The position numbers and the translations under genes are program-made. Positions 25,201 through 38,757 of a stretch of DNA of 64,000 nucleotides are shown in pieces. The notes beneath the pieces were generated by a model that saw nothing but the letters and a program-made list of their open reading frames with translations, was not told the origin of the DNA and did no database searches. Position 1 is the stretch's first letter. Every line of letters starts with the position of its first letter. This DNA comes from Gordionus sp. m RMFG-2023 (Eukaryota; Nematomorpha; Gordioida; Chordodea; Parachordodidae): positions 744,001 to 808,000 of the forward strand of contig NW_027050885.1 in assembly GCF_954871325.1 (NCBI RefSeq). The letters run 5' to 3'.

Positions 25201-28200
25201 CTAAGTTCATAAAGCATATATTAAAGTGTTTTATATATATATATGTGAAACGTAAAAATGCTTATCACGTGATAATATAATAAAACCCTTTCAAGGAATT
25301 TTAAAAATATAAAAAAACTCAAGGGATATTAAGGGTTAAATCATTGAGTTAGGGTTAGGGTTAGAGGGTTAAGGTTAGGGTTAGGGTTAGTGTTTTAGGG
25401 TTAGGGTTAGTGTTAGATTTAGGGTTAGTAATAGTATTAAATATATAGAATATAATAAGATTATTTTAAAATTATTTTTCTAAGTTCATAAAGTATATAT
25501 TAAAGTGTTTTATATATATATATATATGTGAAACATACGTAAAAATGCTTATCACGCGAAAATATAATAAATCCCTTACAAGGGATTTTTAAAATATAAA
25601 AAAACTCAAGAGATATTAAGGGTTAAATCATTGCGTTAGGGTTAGGGTTAGATGGTTAAGGTTAGGGTTAGGGTTAGTGTTAGGGTTAGGGTTAGAGTTA
25701 GTGTTAGATTTAGGGTTAGTAATAGAATTAAATATATAGAATATAATAAGATTATTTTAAAATTATTTTTCTAAGTTTATAAAGCATATATTTAAGTGTT
25801 TTATATATATATATGTGAAACATACGTAAAAATGCTTATCACGCGAAAATATAATAAATCCCTTACAAGGGATTTTAAAAATATAAAAAAACTCAAGAGA
25901 TATTAAGGGTTAAATCATTCGGTTAGGGTTATGGTTAGGGGGTTAGGGTTAGGGTTAGTGTTAGGGTTAAGGTTAGTGTTAGATTTAGGGTTTTTAAAAT
26001 TATTTTTCTAAGTTCATAAAGCATATATTAAAGTGTTTTATATATATATATGTGAAACGTAAAAATGCTTATCACGTGAAAATATAATAAAACCCTTTCA
26101 AGGAATTTTAAAAATATAAAAAAACTCAAGGGATATTAAGGGTTAAATCATTGAGTTAGGGTTAGGGTTAGAGGGTTAAGGTTAGGGTTAGGGTTAGTGT
26201 TTTAGGGTTAGGGTTAGTGTTAGATTTAGGGTTAGTAATAGTATTGAATATATAGAATATAATAAGAATAGTTAAAAATTATTTTTATAAGTTCATAAAG
26301 TATATATTAAAGTGTTTTTTATATATATATCTGAAACATACGTAAAAATGCTTATCACGCGAAAATATAATAAATCCCTTACAAGGGATTTTAAAAATAA
26401 CTAAAAACTCAAGAGATATTAAGGGTTAAATCATTGCGTTAGGGTTAGGGTTAGAGGTTTAAGGTTATGGTTAGGGTTAGTGTTAGAGGTTTAAGGTTAT
26501 GGTTAGGGTTAGTGTTAGATTTAGGGTTAGTAATAGTATTAAATATATAGAATATAATAAGATTATTTTAAAATTATTTTTCTAAGTTCATAAAGTATAT
26601 ATTAAAGTGTTTTATATATATATATATATCTGAAACATACGTAAAAATGCTTATCACGCGAAAATATAATAAATCCCTTACAAGGGATTTTAAAAATAAC
26701 TAAAAACTCAAGAGATATTAAGGGTTAAATCATTGCGTTAGGGTTAGGGTTAGAGGTTTAAGGTTATGGTTAGGGTTAGTGTTAGAGGTTTAAGGTTATG
26801 GTTAGGGTTAGTGTTAGATTTAGGGTTAGTAATAGTATTAAATATATAGAATATAATAAGATTATTTTAAAATTATTTTTCTAAGTTCATAAAGTATATA
26901 TTAAAGTGTTTTATATATATATATATATGTGAAACATACGTAAAAATGCTTATCACGCGAAAATATAATAAATCCCTTACAAGGGATTTTTAAAATATAA
27001 AAAAACTCAAGAGATATTAAGGGTTAAATCATTGCGTTAGGGTTAGGGTTAGATGGTTAAGGTTAGGGTTAGGGTTAGTGTTAGGGTTAGGGTTAGAGTT
27101 AGTGTTAGATTTAGGGTTAGTAATAGAATTAAATATATAGAATATAATAAGATTATTTTAAAATTATTTTTCTAAGTTTATAAAGCATATATTTAAGTGT
27201 TTTATATATATATATGTGAAACATACGTAAAAATGCTTATCACGTGAAAGTATAATAAAACCCATTCAAGTATTTTTAAAAATATAAAAAAACTCAAGGG
27301 ATATTAAGGCTTAAATCATTGAGTTAGGGTTAGAGTTAGAGGGTTAAAGTTAGAGTTAGGGTTAGTGTTGGGGTTAGGGTTAGTAATAGAATTAAATATA
27401 TAGAATATAATAAGATTATTTTAAAATTATTTTTCTAAGTTCATAAAGTATATATTAGTGTTTTTTATATATATATGTGAAACATATGTAAAAATGCTTA
27501 TCACGTGAAAATATAATAAAACCCTTCAAGGGATTTTTAAAATTTAAAAAAACTCAAGAGATATTAAGGGTTAAATCATTGAGTTAGGGTTAGAGGGTTA
27601 AGGTTAGGGTTAGTGTTAGGGTTAGTGTTAGGGTTAGTGTTAGGGTTAGTGTTAGATATAGGGTTAGTAATAGTATTAAATATATAGAATATAATAAGAA
27701 TAGTTAAAAATTATTTTTATAAGTTCATAAAGTATATATTAAAGTGTTTTTTATATATATATCTGAAACATACGTAAAAATGCTTATCACGCGAAAATAT
27801 AATAAATCCCTTACAAGGGATTTTAAAAATATAAAAAAACTCAAGAGATATTAAGGGTTAAATCATTCGGTTAGGGTTATGGTTAGGGGGTTAGGGTTAG
27901 GGTTAGTGTTAGGGTTAAGGTTAGTGTTAGATTTAAGGTTTTTAAAATTATTTTTCTAAGTTCATAAAGTATATATTAAAGTGTTTTATATATATATATA
28001 TGTGAAACATACGTAAAAATGCTTATCACGCGAAAATATAATAAATCCCATAGAAGGGATTTTAAAAATATAAAAAAACTCAAGAGATATTAAGGGTAAA
28101 TCATTGGGTTAGGGTTAGGGTTAGAGGGTTAAGGTTAGGGTTAGGGTTAAGGTTTGTGTTAGATTTAGGGTTAGTAATAGTATTATATATATATAATATA

Positions 28201-29902
28201 AATAGAATATTTTAAAATTATTTTTCTAAGTTCATAAAGCATATATTAAAGTGTTTTATATATATATATGTGAAACGTAAAAATGCTTATCACGTGAAAA
28301 TATAATAAAACCCTTTCAAAGAATTTTAAAAATATAAAAAAACTCAAGGGATATTAAGGGTAAATCATTGAGTTAGGGTTAGGGTTAGAGGGTTAAGGTT
28401 AGGGTTAGGGTTAGTGTTTTAGGGTTAGGGTTAGTGTTAGATTTAGGGTTAGTAATAGTATTAAATATATAGAATATAATAAGATTATTTTAAAATTATT
28501 TTTCTAAGTTCATAAAGTATATATTAAAGTGTTTTATATATATATATATATGTGAAACATACGTAAAAATGCTTATCACGCGAAAATATAATAAATCCCT
28601 TACAAGGGATTTTTAAAATATAAAAAAACTCAAGAGATATTAAGGGTTAAATCATTGCGTTAGGGTTAGGGTTAGATGGTTAAGGTTAGGGTTAGGGTTA
28701 GTGTTAGGGTTAGGGTTAGAGTTAGTGTTAGATTTAGGGTTAGTAATAGAATTAAATATATAGAATATAATAAGATTATTTTAAAATTATTTTTCTAAGT
28801 TTATAAAGCATATATTTAAGTGTTTTATATATATATATGTGAAACATACGTAAAAATGCTTATCACGTGAAAGTATAATAAAACCCATTCAAGTATTTTT
28901 AAAAATATAAAAAAACTCAAGGGATATTAAGGCTTAAATCATTGAGTTAGGGTTAGAGTTAGAGGGTTAAAGTTAGAGTTAGGGTTAGTGTTGGGGTTAG
29001 GGTTAGTGTTAGATTTAGGTTTAGTAATAGTATTAAATATATAGAATATAATAAGATTATTTTAAAATTATTTTTCTAAGTTCATAAAGTATATATTAGT
29101 TTTTTTTATATATATATGTGAAACATATGTAAAAATGCTTATCACGTGAAAATATAATAAAACCCTTCAAGGGATTTTTAAAATTTAAAAAAACTCAAGA
29201 GATATTAATGGTTAAATCATTGGGTTAGGGTTAGAGGGTTAAGGTTAGGGTTAGTGTTAGGGTTAGTGTTAGGGTTAGTGTTAGATATAGGGTTAGTAAT
29301 AGTATTAAATATATAGAATATAATAAGATTATTTTAAAATTATTTTTCTAAGTTCATAAAGCATATATTAAAGTGTTTTATATATATATATGTGAAACAT
29401 ACGTAAAAATGCTTATCACGTGAAAATATAATAAAACCCATTCAAGGAATTTTAAAAATATAAAAAAACTCAAGGGATATTAAGGCTTAAATCATTGAGT
29501 TAGGGTTAGGGTTAGAGGGTTAAAGTTAGAGTTAGGGTTAGTGTTGGGGTTAGGGTTAGTGTTAGATTTAGGTTTAGTAATAGTATTAAATATATAGAAT
29601 ATAATAAGATTATTTTAAAATTATTTTTCTAAGTTCATAAAGTATATATTAGTGTTTTTTATATATATATGTGAAACATATGTAAAAATGCTTATCACGT
29701 GAAAATATAATAAAACCCTTCAAGGGATTTTTAAAATTTAAAAAAACTCAAGAGATATTAAGGGTTAAATCATTGAGTTAGGGTTAGAGGGTTAAGGTTA
29801 GGGTTAGTGTTAGGGTTAGTGTTAGGGTTAGTGTTAGATATAGGGTTAGTAATAGTATTAAATATATAGAATATAATAAGAATAGTTAAAAATTATTTTT
29901 AT
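19202..29902 (+). repeat. HOR-B copy 2 (39 monomers, 10701 bp)
   Basis: Second copy of the 10.7 kb unit. Its first 24 landmark spacings (19262 to 25833) equal those of copy 1 exactly and sum to 6571 bp in both. The last 15 differ at one place, where the telomere-like tract has the usual four 12 bp units. Scattered single-base differences exist: AGATTTTGGG near 23792 where copy 1 has AGATTTAGGG near 13068, and AAGGCTTAAA near 29495 where region A has AAGCCTTAAA near 8045. Such close similarity suggests a recent duplication or homogenisation; a false assembly duplication should also be excluded. Confidence 0.93.
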
Positions 29903-30713
29903 AAGTTCATAAAGTATATATTAAAGTGTTTTTTATATATATATCTGAAACATACGTAAAAATGCTTATCACGCGAAAATATAATAAATCCCTTACAAGG
30001 GATTTTAAAAATATAAAAAAACTCAAGAGATATTAAGGGTTAAATCATTCGGTTAGGGTTATGGTTAGGGGGTTAGGGTTAGGGTTAGTGTTAGGGTTAA
30101 GGTTAGTGTTAGATTTAGGGTTTTTAAAATTATTTTTCTAAGTTCATAAAGCATATATTAAAGTGTTTTATATATATATATGTGAAACGTAAAAATGCTT
30201 ATCACGTGAAAATATAATAAAACCCTTTCAAGGAATTTTAAAAATATAAAAAAACTCAAGGGATATTAAGGGTTAAATCATTGAGTTAGGGTTAGGGTTA
30301 GAGGGTTAAGGTTAGGGTTAGGGTTAGTGTTTTAGGGTTAGGGTTAGTGTTAGATTTAGGGTTAGTAATAGTATTGAATATATAGAATATAATAAGAATA
30401 GTTAAAAATTATTTTTATAAGTTCATAAAGTATATATTAAAGTGTTTTTTATATATATATCTGAAACATACGTTAAAATGCTTATCACGCGAAAATATAA
30501 TAAATCCCTTACAAGGGATTTTAAAAATAACTAAAAACTCAAGAGATATTAAGGGTTAAATCATTGCGTTAGGGTTAGGGTTAGAGGTTTAAGGTTATGG
30601 TTAGGGTTAGTGTTAGAGGTTTAAGGTTATGGTTAGGGTTAGTGTTAGATTTAGGGTTAGTAATAGTATTAAATATATAGAATATAATAAGATTATTTTA
30701 AAATTATTTTTCT

Positions 30714-30980
30714 AAGTTCATAAAGTATATATTAAAGTGTTTTATATATATATATATATGTGAAACATACGTAAAAATGCTTATCACGTGAAAGTATAAT
30801 AAAACCCATTCAAGTATTTTTAAAAATATAAAAAAACTCAAGGGATATTAAGGCTTAAATCATTGAGTTAGGGTTAGAGTTAGAGGGTTAAAGTTAGAGT
30901 TAGGGTTAGTGTTGGGGTTAGGGTTAGTAATAGAATTAAATATATAGAATATAATAAGATTATTTTAAAATTATTTTTCT
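30714..30980 (+). repeat. Chimeric monomer left by a one-monomer deletion (C1)
   Basis: B has spacings 299-287-261 at this point; C has 299-261. The head with the long (TA)n run is that of landmark 9353, while the body (CACGTGAAAGT, ATTCAAGTATT, TTGGGG) is that of landmark 9640. One monomer was removed in register. The same 267 bp chimera is at 41532-41798 in C2. Confidence 0.85.
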
Positions 30981-31147
30981 AAGTTCATAAAGTATATATT
31001 AGTGTTTTTTATATATATATGTGAAACATATGTAAAAATGCTTATCACGTGAAAATATAATAAAACCCTTCAAGGGATTTTTAAAATTTAAAAAAACTCA
31101 AGAGATATTAAGGGTTAAATCATTGAGTTAGGGTTAGAGGGTTAAGG

Positions 31148-31207
31148 TTAGGGTTAGTGTTAGGGTTAGTGTTAGGGTTAGTGTTAGGGTTAGTGTTAGG
31201 GTTAGTG
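31148..31207 (+). repeat. 12 bp minisatellite TTAGGGTTAGTG, five copies
   Basis: Five units, giving the 298 spacing in C1; the C2 counterpart (near 41960) has four and a spacing of 286. A change of one unit has happened since the C duplication. Confidence 0.95.
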
Positions 31208-34200
31208 TTAGATATAGGGTTAGTAATAGTATTAAATATATAGAATATAATAAGAATAGTTAAAAATTATTTTTATAAGTTCATAAAGTATATATTAAAG
31301 TGTTTTTTATATATATATCTGAAACATACGTAAAAATGCTTATCACGCGAAAATATAATAAATCCCTTACAAGGGATTTTAAAAATATAAAAAAACTCAA
31401 GAGATATTAAGGGTTAAATCATTCGGTTAGGGTTATGGTTAGGGGGTTAGGGTTAGGGTTAGTGTTAGGGTTAAGGTTAGTGTTAGATTTAAGGTTTTTA
31501 AAATTATTTTTCTAAGTTCATAAAGTATATATTAAAGTGTTTTATATATATATATATGTGAAACATACGTAAAAATGCTTATCACGCGAAAATATAATAA
31601 ATCCCATAGAAGGGATTTTAAAAATATAAAAAAACTCAAGAGATATTAAGGGTAAATCATTGGGTTAGGGTTAGGGTTAGAGGGTTAAGGTTAGGGTTAG
31701 GGTTAAGGTTTGTGTTAGATTTAGGGTTAGTAATAGTATTATATATATATAATATAAATAGAATATTTTAAAATTATTTTTCTAAGTTCATAAAGTATAT
31801 ATTAAAGTGTTTTATATATATATATGTGAAACGTAAAAATGCTTATCACGTGAAAATATAATAAAACCCTTTCAAGGAATTTTAAAAATATAAAAAAACT
31901 CAAGGGATATTAAGGGTAAATCATTGAGTTAGGGTTAGGGTTAGAGGGTTAAGGTTAGGGTTAGGGTTAGTGTTTTAGGGTTAGGGTTAGTGTTAGATTT
32001 AGGGTTAGTAATAGTATTAAATATATAGAATATAATAAGATTATTTTAAAATTATTTTTCTAAGTTCATAAAGTATATATTAGTGTTTTTTATATATATA
32101 TGTGAAACATATGTAAAAATGCTTATCACGTGAAAATATAATAAAACCCTTCAAGGGATTTTTAAAATTTAAAAAAACTCAAGAGATATTAAGGGTTAAA
32201 TCATTGAGTTAGGGTTAGAGGGTTAAGGTTAGGGTTAGTGTTAGGGTTAGTGTTAGGGTTAGTGTTAGGGTTAGTGTTAGATATAGGGTTAGTAATAGTA
32301 TTAAATATATAGAATATAATAAGAATAGTTAAAAATTATTTTTATAAGTTCATAAAGTATATATTAAAGTGTTTTTTATATATATATCTGAAACATACGT
32401 AAAAATGCTTATCACGCGAAAATATAATAAATCCCTTACAAGGGATTTTAAAAATATAAAAAATCTCAAGAGATATTAAGGGTTAAATCATTCGGTTAGG
32501 GTTATGGTTAGGGGGTTAGGGTTAGGGTTAGTGTTAGGGTTAAGGTTAGTGTTAGATTTAGGGTTTTTAAAATTATTTTTCTAAGTTCATAAAGTATATA
32601 TTAAAGTGTTTTATATATATATATATGTGAAACATACGTAAAAATGCTTATCACGCGAAAATATAATAAATCCCATAGAAAAGATTTTAAAAATATAAAA
32701 AAACTCAAGAGATATTAAGGGTAAATCATTGGGTTAGGGTTAGGGTTAGAGGGTTAAGGTTAGGGTTAGGGTTAAGGTTTGTGTTAGATTTAGGGTTAGT
32801 AATAGTATTATATATATATAATATAAATAGAATATTTTAAAATTATTTTTCTAAGTTCATAAAGCATATATTAAAGTGTTTTATATATATATATGTGAAA
32901 CGTAAAAATGCTTATCACGTGATAATATAATAAAACCCTTTCAAGGAATTTTAAAAATATAAAAAAACTCAAGGGATATTAAGGGTTAAATCATTGAGTT
33001 AGGGTTAGGGTTAGAGGGTTAAGGTTAGGGTTAGGGTTAGTGTTTTAGGGTTAGGGTTAGTGTTAGATTTAGGGTTAGTAATAGTATTAAATATATAGAA
33101 TATAATAAGATTATTTTAAAATTATTTTTCTAAGTTCATAAAGTATATATTAAAGTGTTTTATATATATATATATATGTGAAACATACGTAAAAATGCTT
33201 ATCACGCGAAAATATAATAAATCCCTTACAAGGGATTTTTAAAATATAAAAAAACTCAAGAGATATTAAGGGTTAAATCATTGCGTTAGGGTTAGGGTTA
33301 GATGGTTAAGGTTAGGGTTAGGGTTAGTGTTAGGGTTAGGGTTAGAGTTAGTGTTAGATTTAGGGTTAGTAATAGAATTAAATATATAGAATATAATAAG
33401 ATTATTTTAAAATTATTTTTCTAAGTTTATAAAGCATATATTTAAGTGTTTTATATATATATATGTGAAACATACGTAAAAATGCTTATCACGTGAAAGT
33501 ATAATAAAACCCATTCAAGTATTTTTAAAAATATAAAAAAACTCAAGGGATATTAAGGCTTAAATCATTGAGTTAGGGTTAGAGTTAGAGGGTTAAAGTT
33601 AGAGTTAGGGTTAGTGTTGGGGTTAGGGTTAGTGTTAGATTTAGGTTTAGTAATAGTATTAAATATATAGAATATAATAAGATTATTTTAAAATTATTTT
33701 TCTAAGTTCATAAAGTATATATTAATTTTTTTTATATATATATGTGAAACATATGTAAAAATGCTTATCACGTGAAAATATAATAAAACCCTTCAAGGGA
33801 TTTTTAAAATTTAAAAAAACTCAAGAGATATTAATGGTTAAATCATTGGGTTAGGGTTAGAGGGTTAAGGTTAGGGTTAGTGTTAGGGTTAGTGTTAGGG
33901 TTAGTGTTAGATATAGGGTTAGTAATAGTATTAAATATATAGAATATAATAAGATTATTTTAAAATTATTTTTCTAAGTTCATAAAGTATATATTATAGT
34001 GTTTTTTATATATATGTGAAACATACGTAAAAATGCTTATCACGCGAAAATATAATAAATCCCTTACAAGGTATTTTTAAAATATAAAAAAACTCAAGAG
34101 ATATTAAGGGTTAAATCATTGCGTTAGGGTTAGGGTTAGATGGTTAAGGTTAGGGTTAGGGTTAGTGTTAGGGTTAGGGTTAGAGTTAGTGTTAGATTTA

Positions 34201-34541
34201 GGGTTAGTAATAGTATTAAATATATAGAATATAATAAGATTATTTTAAAATTATTTTTCTAAGTTTATAAAGCATATATTTAAGTGTTTTATATATATAT
34301 ATGTGAAACATACGTAAAAATGCTTATCACGTGAAAGTATAATAAAACCCATTCAAGGAATTTTAAAAATATAAAAAAACTCAAGGGATATTAAGGCTTA
34401 AATCAATGAGTTAGGGTTAGAGTTAGAGGGTTAAAGTTAGAGTTAGGGTTAGTGTTGGGGTTAGGGTTAGTGTTAGATTTAGGTTTAGTAATAGTATTAA
34501 ATATATAGAATATAATAAGATTATTTTAAAATTATTTTTCT

Positions 34542-34879
34542 AAGTTCATAAAGTATATATTATAGTGTTTTTTATATATATATGTGAAATATAAGTAAAA
34601 ATGCTATCACGTAAAAATTTAATAAAATCCTTTAAAGGGATTTTAAACGTTAAACCATCATAACCTAATAAACACCTTCTAGTAGGTAAAATATAAAAAA
34701 ACTCAAGGGATATTAAGGGTTAAATATTTGGGTTAGGGTTAAGGTTAGTAAATGTTTAAAATATATAGAATATATTAAATCATTTTAAAATTATTTTTCA
34801 AGGTATCTAGTTTAAAGAACTATAGGAATTAATCTCTTTTAAGACATTATATATTATTAGTAAATTAATAAATAATAGT
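34542..34879 (+). repeat. Divergent 338 bp monomer, copy 1 (in C1)
   Basis: The most divergent monomer. The landmark is TGCTATCACGTAAA, with one T fewer, and the site is CACGTA rather than CACGTG. An extra segment (about 34645-34690, including CCTTCTAGTAGG) follows the inverted repeat. The telomere-like tract has shrunk to about 25 bp (GGGTTAGGGTTAAGGTTAG). The tail carries about 90 bp not seen in other monomers (CAAGGTATCTAG to AATAATAGTAAG). It may be an older, less homogenised member of the family and it marks the C/D phase. No coding potential. Confidence 0.93.
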
Positions 34880-37800
34880 AAGTTCTTAAAGTAAATATTA
34901 AAGTGTTTTTTATATATATATCTGAAACATACGTAAAAATGCTTATCACGCGAAAATATAATAAATCCCTTAGAAGGGATTTTAAAATTATAAAAAAACT
35001 TAAGAGATATTAAGGGTTAAATCATTGCGTTACGGTTAGGGTTATAGGGTTAAGGTTAGGGTTAGGGTTAGTGTTAGGGTTAGGGTTAAGGTTAGTGTTA
35101 GATTTAGGGTTAGTAATAGTATTAAATATATAGAATATAATAAGATTATTTTTAAATTATTTTTCTAAGTTCATAAAGTATATATTAAAGTGTTTTATAT
35201 ATATATGTGAAACATACGTAAAAATGCTTATCACGCGAAAATATAATAAATCCCATAGAAGGGATTTTAAAAATATAAAAAAACTCAAGAGATATTAAGG
35301 GTAAATCATTGGGTTAGGGTTAGGGTTAGAGGGTTTAGGTAGGTTAGGGTTAAGGTTTGTGTTAGATTTAGGGTTAGTAATAGTATTATATATATATAAT
35401 ATAAATAGAATATTTTAAAATTATTTTTCTAAGTTCATAAAGTATATATTAAAGTGTTTTTATATATATATATATATGTGAAACATACGTAAAAATGCTT
35501 ATCACGCGAAAATATAATAAATCCCTTACAAGGGATTTTTAAAATATAAAAAAACTCAAGAGATATTAAGGGTTAAATCATTGCGTTAGGGTTAGGGTTA
35601 GATGGTTAAGGTTAGGGTTAGGGTTAGTGTTAGGGTTAGGGTTAGAGTTAGTGTTAGATTTAGGGTTAGTAATAGTATTAAATATATAGAATATAATAAG
35701 ATTATTTTTAAATTATTTTTCTAAGTTCATAAAGTATATATTAAAGTGTTTTATATATATATGTGAAACATACGTAAAAATGCTTATCACGTGAAAATAT
35801 AAAAAAACCCATTCAAGGAATTTTAAAAATATAAAAAAACTCAAGGGATATTAAGGCTTAAATCATTGAGTTAGGGTTAGGGTTAGAGCGTTAAGGTTAG
35901 AGTTAGGGTTAGTGTTGGGGTTAGGGTTAGTGTTAGATTTAGGTTTAGTAATAGTATTAAATATATAGAATATAATAAGATTATTTTAAAATTATTTTTC
36001 TAAGTTCATAAAGTATATATTAGTGTTTTTTATATATATAGGTAAAACATATGTAAAAATGCTTACCACGTGAAAATATAATAAAACCCTTCAAGGGATT
36101 TTTAAAATTTAAAAAAACTCAAGAGATATTAAGGGTTAATTCATTGGGTTAGGGTTAGGGTTAGAGGGTTAAGGTTAGGGTTAGTGTTAGGGTTAGTGTT
36201 AGATATAGGGTTAGTAATAGTATTAAATATATAGAATATAATAAGATTATTTTAAAATTATTTTTCTAAGTTCATAAAGTATATATTAAAGTGTTTTATA
36301 TATATATATGTGAAACATACGTAAAAATGCTTATCACGTAAAAATTTAATAAAATCCTTGAAAGGTATTTTAAAAATATAAAAAAACTCAAGGGATATTA
36401 AGGGTTAAATCATTGAGTTAGGGTTAGGGTTAGAGGGTTAAGGTTAGGGTTAGTGTTAGGGTTAGTGTTTTAGGGTTAGGGTTAGTGTTAGATTTAGGGT
36501 TAGTAATAGTATTAAATATATAGAATATAATAAGAATAGTTAAAAATTATTTTTTTAAGTTCATAAAGTATATATTAAAGTATTTTTTATATATATATGT
36601 GAAACATACGTAAAAATGCTTATCACGTGAAAATATAATAAAACCCTTTCAAGGGATTTTAAAAATATAAAAAAACTCAAGGGATATTAAGCGTTAAATT
36701 ACTGGGTTAGGGTTAGGGTTAGAGAGTTAAGGTTATGGTTAGGGTTATTGTTAGATTTAGGGTTAGTAATAGTATTAAATATATAGAATATAATAAGATT
36801 ATTTTAAAATTTATTTTCTAAGTTCATAAAGTATATATTAAAGTGTTTTATATATATATATGTGAAACATACGTAAAAATGCTTATCACGTGAAAATATA
36901 ATAAAACCCTTTCAAGGAATTTTAAAAATATAAAAAAACTCAAGGGATATTAAGGGTTAAATCATTGAGTTAGGGTTAGGGTTAGAGGGTTAAGGTTAGG
37001 GTTAGGGTTAGTGTTAGATTTAGGGTTAGTAATAGTATTAAATATATAGAATATAATAAGAATAGTTAAAAATTATTTTTATAAGTTCATAAAGTATATA
37101 TTAAAGTGTTTTTTATATATATATCTGAAACATACGTAAAAATGCTTATCACGCGAAAATATAATAAATCCCTTTCAAGGAATTTTAAAAATATTAAAAA
37201 CTCACGAGATATTAAGCGTTAAATCATTGGGTTAGGGTTAGGGTTAGAGGTTTAAGGTTAAGGTTAGGGTTAGTGTTAGGGTTAGGGTTAAGGTTAGTGT
37301 TAGATTTAGGGTTAGTAATAGTATTAAATATATAGAATATAATAAGATTAATTTAAAATTATTTTTCTAAGTTCATAAAGCATATATTAAAGTGTTTTAT
37401 ATATATATATGTGAAACATACGTAAAAATGCTTATCACGTGAAAATATAAAAAAACCCATTCAAGGAATTTTAAAAATATAAAAAAACTCAAGGGATATT
37501 AAGGCTTAAATCATTGAGTTAGGGTTAGGGTTAGGGCGTTAAGGTTAGAGTTAGGGTTAGTGTTGGGGTTAGGGTTAGTGTTAGATTTAGGTTTAGTAAT
37601 AGTATTAAATATATAGAATATAATAAGATTAATTTAAAATTATTTTTCTAAGTTCATAAAGCATATATTAAAGTGTTTTATATATATATATGTGAAACAT
37701 ACGTAAAAATGCTTATCACGCGAAAATATAATAAATCCCTTACAAGGGATTTTAAAAATATAAAAAAACTCAAGAGATATTAAGGGTTAAATCATTGGGT

Positions 37801-38223
37801 TAGGGTTATGGTTAGGGGGTTAGGGTTAGTGTTAGGGTTAGGGTTAAGGTTAGTGTTAGATTTAGGGTTAGTAATAGTATTAAATATATAGAATATAATA
37901 AGAATAGTTAAAAATTATTTTTATAAGTTCATAAAGTATATATTAAAGTGTTTTATATATATATATGTGAAACATACGTAAAAATGCTTATCACGTAAAA
38001 ATTTAATAAAATCCTTGAAAGGTATTTTAAAAATATAAAAAACCTCAAGAGATATTAAGGGTTAAATCATTGCGTTAGGGTTAGGGTTAGAGGTTTAAGG
38101 TTATGGTTAGGGTTAGTGTTAGAGGTTTAAGGTTATGGTTAGGGTTAGTGTTAGATTTAGGGTTAGTAATAGTATTAAATATATAGAATATAATAAGATT
38201 ATTTTAAAATTATTTTTCTAAGT

Positions 38224-38757
38224 TCATAAAGTATATATTAAAGTGTTTTATATATATATATATATGTGAAACATACGTAAAAATGCTTATCACGCGAAAA
38301 TATAATAAATCCCTTACAAGGGATTTTTAAAATATAAAAAAACTCAAGGGATATTAAGGGTTAAATCATTGAGTTAGGGTTAGGGTTAGAGGGTTAAGGT
38401 TAGGGTTAGGGTTAGTGTTAGATTTAGGGTTAGTAATAGTATTAAATATATAGAATATAATAAGATTATTTTAAAATTATTTTTCTAAGTTCATAAAGTA
38501 TATATTAAAGTGTTTTATATATATATATATATGTGAAACATACGTAAAAATGCTTATCACGCGAAAATATAATAAATCCCTTACAAGGGATTTTTAAAAT
38601 ATAAAAAAACTCAAGGGATATTAAGGGTTAAATCATTGAGTTAGGGTTAGGGTTAGAGGGTTAAGGTTAGGGTTAGGGTTAGTGTTAGATTTAGGGTTAG
38701 TAATAGTATTAAATATATAGAATATAATAAGAATAGTTAAAAATTATTTTTATAAGT
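38224..38757 (+). repeat. Two near-identical neighbouring monomers
   Basis: Monomers at landmarks 38284 and 38551 have the same body and tract (CCCTTACAAGGG, CTCAAGGG, GAGTTAGGG, with the short tract ending TTAGTGTTAGATTTAG). They differ mainly in the tail (AGATTATTTT in the first, AGAATAGTTA in the second). This suggests a single-monomer duplication. The same pair is in C2 and D (landmarks 49089/49356, 54169/54436, 60897/61164). Confidence 0.75.

Noticed and set aside
34542-34879. Transposon or solo LTR insertion in the 338 bp monomer
   Set aside because: The unit keeps the normal module order and length class; I saw no target-site duplication or terminal repeats around the extra segments.
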